Part shown: in pieces, positions 54,977-64,000 of the stretch
Layout: every line of letters starts with the position of its first letter
How positions within the stretch are numbered: the stretch's first letter is position 1
NCBI RefSeq assembly: GCF_002967715.1
Contig: NZ_PUIA01000081.1
Span: forward strand, 186,001-250,000
Reading direction: 5' to 3'
Length of the DNA: 64,000 bases
Origin: Blastopirellula marina
GTDB lineage: Bacteria; Planctomycetota; Planctomycetia; Pirellulales; Pirellulaceae
The notes under the pieces: model-generated
Databases searched by the model: none
What the model saw: the letters and a program-made list of their open reading frames with translations, nothing else
Told to the model about the DNA's origin: nothing
Made by a program: the position numbers and the translations under genes

Positions 54977-55810
54977 ATGCAGCCGAACATCATTCCCATC
55001 AGCTCGCCTCAAGATCCACAACTCGTTCGCTATCAACGCGAGTTCGAGCGGAAGAGCCATATGCGAGATGGTTACTTCGTAGCCGAAAGCCAGTTTCTCG
55101 TACAGCGACTGCTCGATAGTCCGTTTCACATCGAATCGATCCTGGTTGACGACCAGGCGAAAATCCCCGAGCTTCCTCCGCAACGTGTTGGCCAGTTTCC
55201 GATTTACGTTTTGTCGCGCAGCGATATCAAGGAACTGGTCGGCTATAACTTCCACCGCGGGATCATGGCCTGCGGGCTGCGTCCCCGGCGAAGCAGCATC
55301 GATTCGGTCTTCACTGATAATGTTCCACACACGTCCACAATCCTGGCCGCCTCGAAGATCGGCGACTTCGAGAACATGGGAGCGATCATCCGCGCAGCGT
55401 GTGCGTTCGGGGCCGATGCCATTTTGCTGGACGATGGATGTGCCGATCCGTTTGCCCGGCGTTCGCTGCGGGTATCGACAGGGCATGCGTTCAAGATCCC
55501 GATTGTCGAAAGTGAAGACTTCAACGCCGATCTAACGAAGCTGGCCGCGATGGGGTTCGAACACTTCGCGACGGTGCTATCCGATACGGCAACGCCCCTA
55601 TCCGAGGTTCGCCGGGCACCGCGGAGCGTGCTGCTGGTAGGCAACGAAGGGTATGGGCTCGAACAAGAGACGCTCGCTCACTGCCCCCATCAGATCACCA
55701 TTGAGATGCAGCGCGGCAGCGACTCGCTGAACGTGGCGATGGCGACCGGCATCTTCCTGTATCACTTCTGTTACATGCAACCGACGTTACCAGCGGACGA
55801 TCTCGCCTGA
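54977..55810 (+). CDS. TrmH/SpoU-family RNA 2'-O-methyltransferase
   Basis: A 277-residue SPOUT methyltransferase. The N-terminal substrate-binding part is about 100 residues; the catalytic part has NMGAIIRAACAFGADAILL, VLLVGNEGYGLEQETL and EMQRGSDSLNVAMATGIF, the three SpoU motifs. Such enzymes methylate ribose in rRNA or tRNA; the exact nucleotide is not predictable. The last 24 bases overlap the last bases of the convergent biotin ligase gene. The ATG at 54977 opens MQPNIIPISSPQDPQ. No ribosome site is obvious. Confidence 0.88.
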   Translation: MQPNIIPISSPQDPQLVRYQREFERKSHMRDGYFVAESQFLVQRLLDSPFHIESILVDDQAKIPELPPQRVGQFPIYVLSRSDIKELVGYNFHRGIMACGLRPRRSSIDSVFTDNVPHTSTILAASKIGDFENMGAIIRAACAFGADAILLDDGCADPFARRSLRVSTGHAFKIPIVESEDFNADLTKLAAMGFEHFATVLSDTATPLSEVRRAPRSVLLVGNEGYGLEQETLAHCPHQITIEMQRGSDSLNVAMATGIFLYHFCYMQPTLPADDLA

Positions 55811-56575
55811 GACGATCGAACGCTGCCCAGCGGATGTCTGCACGAGCAGTGCCCCTGAAGCATCAATACCGCGGCACTCGCCGGTAATGATCTGCTCGGC
55901 CTGGCGGGTTTCGACCGAGCGCCCCGTCAGCAGGCAATGCGTTTGCCAGTACGGTAACAGCCCTTCCAGCGAATCGACATTCTGCTGGCAAAGCGTTTGA
56001 AAGCGGGTCAGAAAGACGAGCAAAATCTCGGGCAGAAAGTGCTGCTCGCCGGTAACATCGGTCAGGGCGATCGCTTTCTGCTGCACGTCATCCGGGGCGT
56101 TTTCCAGCGAGTTATTCACGTTCACGCCGATGCCAATGCACAGCACAGGCTCAGCCGCGTCGCGCTTTTCGACGAGGATACCACACACCTTGCGACCGGC
56201 CAGGTAAACATCGTTGGGCCACTTCAACTGAAAGGCATCGGACTGGGCAAGTTCTTCCAATGCCTGACACATGGCCACGCCAGCGATGAGGGAACAGCGC
56301 GGCCAGTGGTGCGTCGGGATCGGGGTATCCTTTGTGCCGAGCATTACTGTAAACGTTAACGCCCCGTCGCCGGCAAACCAGCTGCGCGATCCCCTGCCCC
56401 GCCCCTTGGTTTGCCGACGAGCGACCACCAGCGCCGGCAGATGCTGGCTGTACGCGGCAAGATTGGCCAGCGCATGATCGCTGGTCGACGGCAACTCGTC
56501 GAAGACATCGACCTGCGCGAAGCCTGCCTGGCGCTCGATCTCTTGCTGGGCTAACTCGGGAAACCAATCACTCAT
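55787..56575 (-). CDS. birA: Biotin-[acetyl-CoA/pyruvate carboxylase] ligase, class I
   Basis: A 262-residue biotin protein ligase. STSDHALANLAAYSQ, KGRGRGSRSWFAGDGALTFTV and the KWPNDVYLAGRKVCGILVE segment carry the biotinyl-AMP binding loop (KGRGRGS) and catalytic region. There is no N-terminal helix-turn-helix, so it is the monofunctional class and does not repress biotin genes. It lies 61 bases downstream of pyruvate carboxylase, a likely substrate, on the same strand. Its 3' end overlaps the methyltransferase gene on the other strand. Confidence 0.93.
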   Translation of the reverse strand: MSDWFPELAQQEIERQAGFAQVDVFDELPSTSDHALANLAAYSQHLPALVVARRQTKGRGRGSRSWFAGDGALTFTVMLGTKDTPIPTHHWPRCSLIAGVAMCQALEELAQSDAFQLKWPNDVYLAGRKVCGILVEKRDAAEPVLCIGIGVNVNNSLENAPDDVQQKAIALTDVTGEQHFLPEILLVFLTRFQTLCQQNVDSLEGLLPYWQTHCLLTGRSVETRQAEQIITGECRGIDASGALLVQTSAGQRSIVSGEIVRW

Positions 56576-56596
56576 AGAGACTCATTTTCATCTTGT

Positions 56597-56620
56597 CCCC
56601 TCTCCCTTGCAGGGAGAAGG
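56597..56620. repeat. REP-like short palindrome
   Basis: CCCCTCTCCCTTGCAGGGAGAAGG lies between the carboxylase and birA. TCTCCCT pairs with AGGGAGA. Same sequence type as 39128 and 43339. It could stabilise the carboxylase message. Confidence 0.45.
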
Positions 56621-56636
56621 AACAGGACAGGAGAGC

Positions 56637-60080
<3,444 letters not shown>

Positions 60081-60283
60081 AGTCGGCCGTATTGAACACG
60101 CGGCTGCCCACAGATGGGGAAGCCAGACGGGAGAGTTGCTGTGGGGTAAAGCCAGCCAGTATACCAGATTGTAGGCGGAAGAAACGAGCGCAAGTCGGTC
60201 AACAATTTGATCAAATCGGACATGCGACGAGACAGCATACAGCGATTATGCGGGGGATTCGAGATTGGCTGGGCGCATAAAAA

Positions 60284-60311
60284 AGAGAACGAGCTGGCCC
60301 ACTCGTTCTCT
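60284..60311 (-). terminator. Intrinsic terminator of the phoU-phoB unit
   Basis: On the minus strand AGAGAACGAG and CTCGTTCTCT form a 10-bp stem with 8-base loop followed by TTTTTTATG. It lies 40 bases past the PhoB-like stop. Confidence 0.88.
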
Positions 60312-60350
60312 GGCTGTTTGTCGCGATACCGCATCGGATCGACCGGCGAA

Positions 60351-61112
60351 TTACATGCGCGAGCTGCTGGCCGGCTCAGCGTAGTCTTCGTCGGCTTCGG
60401 AATCGTCGGTGGTGTGGACGGCACCTGGGTCGCGGAAGCGATAGCCGACCCCACGCACGGTTTCAATCAGGTCGGCGAACTCGGCCATCTTGCGGCGGAG
60501 GGCTCGCACGTGCACGTCGATCGTGCGTTCCATCACGACGGTGTCTTCACCCAAAGCAGCGTCGATCAGTTCCGAGCGATCGAACACTCGGCCTGGCTGT
60601 CGTGTGAGCGTTTCCAGCAGGCGGAATTCGCTGCGGGTCAGTTGCAGCGGTTTACCATGCACGGTGGCACGGTGACGGCGACGGTCGATGGTCACCCCTT
60701 GGCTGGCGACCACGTCGGTGGTGGTGGCTTCGGTGCCGCGGCGGCGACGTTCAAGGGCCTTGATGCGTTCCAGTAGAACCTTCACGCTGAACGGCTTGGT
60801 GACGTAATCGTCGGCACCCAGCGAGAAGCCGATCAACTGATCCGACTCTTCGGCCTTGGCCGTCAGCATCAGCACCATGATGTCTTTGGTAGCTGGATCG
60901 GCTCGCAGGCGGCGGCAGACTTCCAAACCGTCGACTACCGGCAGCATCAGGTCCAGGATTACCATGTCAGGCGTCTTCACTTGCGCCTGGGTCAAACCAT
61001 CCTGACCATCGTAGGCGGAGAGCACCTCGTAGCCGGCCTGACGTACGTTGTATGCCAACACGTCGGCTAAGGCTCGGTCGTCTTCGACAATCAGAATTTT
61101 CATGCGGGCCAT
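60351..61112 (-). CDS. phoB: PhoB-like response regulator (OmpR family)
   Basis: A 253-residue regulator. The receiver domain has the acidic pair in VEDDRALADVL, the phospho-acceptor Asp54 in VILDLMLPVVDGL and the conserved Lys in LMLTAKAEE. The C-terminal OmpR winged helix is RSEFRLLETLTRQPGRVFDR and ERTIDVHVRALRRKM. A Ser/Asp/Glu tail of about 25 residues follows (DDSEADEDYAEP), not usual in PhoB. The start at 61112 is chosen; a TTG at 61124 and an ATG at 61103 are in frame. It is downstream of phoU by 35 bases. Confidence 0.9.
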   Translation of the reverse strand: MARMKILIVEDDRALADVLAYNVRQAGYEVLSAYDGQDGLTQAQVKTPDMVILDLMLPVVDGLEVCRRLRADPATKDIMVLMLTAKAEESDQLIGFSLGADDYVTKPFSVKVLLERIKALERRRRGTEATTTDVVASQGVTIDRRRHRATVHGKPLQLTRSEFRLLETLTRQPGRVFDRSELIDAALGEDTVVMERTIDVHVRALRRKMAEFADLIETVRGVGYRFRDPGAVHTTDDSEADEDYAEPASSSRM

Positions 61113-61147
61113 GTCTAGGTCCAATTTACTAAAACAAAAAAAGGGTG

Positions 61148-61837
61148 TTACTCACGTGTCATGTAGCCAGTATCGGAGCCGCCGGAATAGCGGTGCCGTA
61201 CGATGACTCCTTCGACCATATAAATCACGTCGTCGGCAATATTGACGGCGTGGTCTGAAATGCGTTCGATGTGTCGGCTGGCCGAAAAGCAATGCAATGC
61301 CGGGACGACTTGATCGGGGCGATCACGCATCACCTTTTGCAGCTCTTCGATCACTTCGCGATTCATGCGATCGACCTGGGCATCCATCGCGCCCACTCGG
61401 GCAGCCGCGGCACAGTCCATGTTGACGAATGAATCGAGAACGTCTGACACCATCCCTTTGGTCATTTCAACCATGCGGGCCAGACGTGTCGGTATGACAA
61501 ACGTGGGGTATTCGATCACGCTCTTGGCTCGTTCGGCCAGGTTCACCGTGAGATCCGCCATCCGTTCCAGGTCGTTGTTCACTTTCAGAACGGTCGCAAT
61601 GCGTCGCAGATCGACGGCGACCGGTTGATGCAGTGCTAGAGCTTTGAGGCATTCTTCTTCGATCTGCACTTCCCGTTCGTCGACGATGATGTCGATATCG
61701 ATCACCTCGTCGGCGATGTGCGGGTTGCGTTCAAAGAGTGCCCGGGTTGCCTTCTCCAGCATTTCTTCGACTACCCCAGAGAGCGACAGCACCTCGTGAT
61801 GGAGATGATCGAGATCGCGCTGCAGATGGAGAGGCAT
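61148..61837 (-). CDS. phoU: Phosphate transport regulator PhoU
   Basis: A 229-residue helical protein with two PhoU repeats. LHHEVLSLSGVVEEMLEKAT and VDERE..IEEECLKALALHQP in the first, MVSDVLDSFVNMD and SRHIERISDHAVNIADDVIY in the second, with the E-x3-D-x3-N metal-binding signatures ERMADLTVNLAE and ERISDHAVNIAD. PhoU dampens PhoR when phosphate is plentiful, usually in concert with the Pst transporter. Pst genes are not in the window. It sits between the histidine kinase and phoB genes. Confidence 0.95.
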   Translation of the reverse strand: MPLHLQRDLDHLHHEVLSLSGVVEEMLEKATRALFERNPHIADEVIDIDIIVDEREVQIEEECLKALALHQPVAVDLRRIATVLKVNNDLERMADLTVNLAERAKSVIEYPTFVIPTRLARMVEMTKGMVSDVLDSFVNMDCAAAARVGAMDAQVDRMNREVIEELQKVMRDRPDQVVPALHCFSASRHIERISDHAVNIADDVIYMVEGVIVRHRYSGGSDTGYMTRE

Positions 61838-61952
61838 CGTGTCTTGTCGAGTAATTCGTAAGGCTAAGGTGAGCTCGGCTCCGCCGGCGTCGGATCGAAA
61901 GTGAGGACCTTGTAGCGATTTGGCGCTGAAATAAGGTGCTTTCGATGAACCT

Positions 61953-61997
61953 TATGTTAACCCCGAATTGTTAAGGCAATGTAAACACAATTGTTAA
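61953..61997 (-). promoter_or_regulatory. Direct repeats resembling a Pho box, upstream of phoU
   Basis: Four GTTAA/GTAAA units (plus-strand starts 61956, 61970, 61981, 61993), 14, 11 and 12 bases apart, read TTAAC or TTTAC on the minus strand, for example TTAACAATT and GGTTAACAT. About 11-base spacing is the rule for PhoB direct-repeat boxes. The site overlaps the kinase stop and is about 120 bases before the phoU start. Confidence 0.45.
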
Positions 61998-63781
61998 TTT
62001 GTAAGAACGCGGCTTCTTTTTAGGCGAACTGTGAAGACGGACCCCTCACCTGGGGCACTATCAAGCTCGACGCTACCCCCAAACGAACCAGCCAGGTGCT
62101 TCACAATCGAAAGCCCCAAGCCGGTGCCTCCCATTTCGCGGGAGCGGGCCTTATCGACGCGAAAGAAGCGTTCGAAGATCCGATCCTGGGCTTCTTGGGG
62201 GATGCCGATGCCATGGTCCTGCACCGAGATGGCCACCTGATCCCCTTCGGTTTTCCAGCGAACGAGTACGTCGCCAGGCATGCCAGAGTACTTCACGGCG
62301 TTATCGACCAGGTTCCCGACGATGGTCCGCAGCCCTTCCTCGTCGGCCCTGACATACACTTCGTCATCCTCGGCCGTTTCGACCACCAGGCGAATGTCCT
62401 TTGCGGCGGCTTTATCGCGTAGCGAATCGACACTCCACTGGGCGATGTCGGCGACGTTGACGTCGGTAATATCGAAGACTTCCTGTCCTGCTTCCACGCG
62501 GGCCAGTTGCAGCATGTCCATGATCAGGTCGTGCAGACGATCGCTTTGATCGGTGATCTGACCGAGGAAGTAGTCGCGGTTCTCAGCATCGTCCACGGCT
62601 CCCATGTGCAGCGTTTCAGCATACGCGCGAATCGCGGCCAGGGGTGTTTTCAGTTCGTGCGAAACGTTGGCGACAAACTCGCGACGCAGGTTTTCCAACC
62701 GGCGAAGTTCAGTCATATCGTGCAGCACAAGCACCACGCCTGGGCAGGGATCGCCGGGCAGGCAGTTGGCCTGGATATTGATGACGCGGCGAAACGGGGA
62801 CGAGACCTCGAACTCGGTCGAGCACGCCTCGCCGGTCGACATGGCCTGCTGGACCGATTGGTCGAGAGCGCGAATGCGGGTGATTTCGATCAACGGTCGG
62901 CCTTCGACGCGATCGGCTCGAATACCCAGCAGCCGTCGCACGGCCTGGTTAGCCAGCAGCACGACGCGGTCGGCGTTCACGGCCAACACCCCTTCGACCA
63001 TGCTTCCCAGTACGGTTTCAATACGGTTGGCTTGATCGCGGAGAGCCGTTTCGCGCTGCGTTACGGCAAGGGCCATCGCTTGGAAATGCCGTACTAGTTG
63101 TCCCAGTTCATCGCGAGACGAGTTCCAAAGGTGCTTCATCTCTCCGTTTTCGGCCAGGGCATCGCAGGCCTCGGTCAGATCGATGACCGGATCGACGGCT
63201 TTGGTTTCGACAATGCGGGTAAGAACGATGCCTGCGATGATGGTCCCGAAGGCGATGCATCCTACCACCAGAGCAATCGCTTCGGACGAACTAGCGAGAT
63301 TGGTCTTGGGGGTTCCGGCCCGGACAAACGCAATCGTGTTTCCGTCGTGAACAACCCGCTGAGCGACCAGGATCATGGTTACTTCTTGATCGGCGAGCAA
63401 ACGTTCGGCGTAGCCAAAGTTACGCTGATCGGCATCGCGGAACTCGCTGAGATCGCGTTGATTTTCCATCCGACGGGGAGGATACAGCGAGTCGGCCAGA
63501 ACGCGGCCTCCATCACTGATAATGGTCAGGTACAGCCCCGATTCGGCGGCATAGCGTTTGACGTGACGTTGAAGCAGGTCTTCGTCGAGCAGGTCGGGCT
63601 CTTTCTCGTTCAGCACGCTGGCCTTCACCAGCTGGACTGCCGTTTCAAGATTGCGAATTCTCTCCTGACGAATCGCGGCCTGCCGCTCTCGCCCGGCAGC
63701 CCAAGTCATAGCGACCAGGGTCACAAAGCTCAATGCGACCACCATCAGTAAGATGTATGTTCCTATGCGTGACCGTACCAT
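61994..63781 (-). CDS. phoR: PhoR-like membrane histidine kinase
   Basis: A 595-residue sensor kinase. N-terminal helix YILLMVVALSFVTLVAMTWA, a periplasmic part of about 150 residues, a second helix (AIALVVGCIAFGTIIAGIVL), a HAMP-like linker, a PAS domain, then HisKA with the phospho-acceptor His in VANVSHELKTPLAAIRA (near 374) and HATPase with DNAVKYSG, VQDHGIGIP and GTGLGLSIVKHLAG. The arrangement TM-sensor-TM-HAMP-PAS is that of PhoR/VicK-type kinases; the E. coli PhoR has no large sensor domain. It is the first of three genes, with phoU and phoB behind. Phosphate sensing is the best guess. Confidence 0.9.
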   Translation of the reverse strand: MVRSRIGTYILLMVVALSFVTLVAMTWAAGRERQAAIRQERIRNLETAVQLVKASVLNEKEPDLLDEDLLQRHVKRYAAESGLYLTIISDGGRVLADSLYPPRRMENQRDLSEFRDADQRNFGYAERLLADQEVTMILVAQRVVHDGNTIAFVRAGTPKTNLASSSEAIALVVGCIAFGTIIAGIVLTRIVETKAVDPVIDLTEACDALAENGEMKHLWNSSRDELGQLVRHFQAMALAVTQRETALRDQANRIETVLGSMVEGVLAVNADRVVLLANQAVRRLLGIRADRVEGRPLIEITRIRALDQSVQQAMSTGEACSTEFEVSSPFRRVINIQANCLPGDPCPGVVLVLHDMTELRRLENLRREFVANVSHELKTPLAAIRAYAETLHMGAVDDAENRDYFLGQITDQSDRLHDLIMDMLQLARVEAGQEVFDITDVNVADIAQWSVDSLRDKAAAKDIRLVVETAEDDEVYVRADEEGLRTIVGNLVDNAVKYSGMPGDVLVRWKTEGDQVAISVQDHGIGIPQEAQDRIFERFFRVDKARSREMGGTGLGLSIVKHLAGSFGGSVELDSAPGEGSVFTVRLKRSRVLTN

Positions 63782-63913
63782 GGAGTCTCGTCAGTAATCA
63801 TCCCTGCGAAAAAGTTGCCATCCTGTATCATAAAAAGGACTTGGCATTTCAGCAGGGTGCAAATGAGCCTGTTTTCATGAAGTTCCATTCATAATTGATC
63901 GGGAAAAGGAAAA

Positions 63914-63937
63914 AGGGCGAGCCAAGCGGCCCGCCCT
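63914..63937 (-). terminator. Intrinsic terminator of the gene at the window's right end
   Basis: AGGGCGAGCC (63914-63923) pairs with GGCCCGCCCT (63928-63937) around AAGC; one A-C mismatch on the plus strand becomes a G-T pair on the minus strand. T run follows on the minus strand, pointing to a minus-strand message that ends here. Confidence 0.75.
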
Positions 63938-63971
63938 CTTTTTTTCTGCGAATACTGTGAGCACCAACAAC

Positions 63972-64000
63972 TTAGATGGTGATCGTTTCGCCTGGCATCG
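63972..64000 (-). CDS. 3' end of a minus-strand gene cut by the window edge
   Basis: The last 29 bases on the minus strand read MPGETITI then TAA in one frame, 35 bases upstream of the terminator at 63914-63937. Eight codons are too few to name the product. The position of the terminator makes a real gene end likely. Confidence 0.4.

Overview
The window looks like a piece of a chromosome from a marine-type planctomycete of the Pirellulaceae kind (Rhodopirellula, Blastopirellula, Bremerella). The basis is protein content typical of that phylum: a secreted DUF1501 protein beside a PSCyt1/DUF1549/DUF1553 protein, a DUF1559 pilin-like protein followed by a small lipoprotein, a DUF1802 protein, a DUF5117-type zinc metalloprotease, a diheme cytochrome c peroxidase and futalosine-pathway menaquinone genes. 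The assignment rests on family knowledge and not on a database search. No phage, insertion sequence, CRISPR array or rRNA gene was found. Most genes are housekeeping.

Layout. 0-5.2 kb: the 5' end of a cobalamin methyltransferase gene, a hydroxyacid dehydrogenase, Fe-S assembly genes (IscA-like, cysteine desulfurase), a Nudix protein and queA. 5.2-7.8 kb: a glycosyltransferase and rsmH. 7.8-15.2 kb: cytochrome c peroxidase, an empty 0.9 kb stretch, tRNA-Lys and the DUF1501/DUF1553 pair. 15.3-18 kb: DUF1802, a compact terminator-ended transcript with a perfect Shine-Dalgarno and a possible tiny ORF, a lipoprotein and a DUF1559 protein. 18-25.2 kb: metalloprotease, APH-fold kinase and a DsbD-like thiol reductase. 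25.3-31.4 kb: hisE-hisG, miaA, two divergent zinc-ribbon proteins and mqnA-mqnC. 31.4-38.9 kb: a nested inverted repeat, a secreted hydrolase and an SbcC/SbcD-like pair whose nuclease partner has lost several metal ligands. 39-45.9 kb: a hypothetical gene, a second nested inverted repeat, a membrane protein, a UvrD helicase, a YihY protein and a MocR regulator. 46-54.8 kb: metE divergent from the MocR gene, a Dabb protein, carbonic anhydrase plus SulP transporter, an OprP-like porin and a cysteine-rich lipoprotein. 55-64 kb: a TrmH-type methylase, birA next to pyruvate carboxylase, and a PhoR-PhoU-PhoB cluster.

Functional groupings. BirA sits directly downstream of its likely substrate pyruvate carboxylase. 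Carbonic anhydrase and a SulP transporter form a bicarbonate unit that could feed that carboxylase. IscA-like and IscS-like proteins are paired. PhoB, PhoU and PhoR form a phosphate-sensing group with direct repeats in front of phoU. The items most worth a second look are the small transcript at 16.09-16.27 kb, the degenerate SbcD-like partner of an SbcC-like ATPase with a long Pro/acidic tail, the nested inverted-repeat family, and the cysteine-rich lipoprotein behind the porin.
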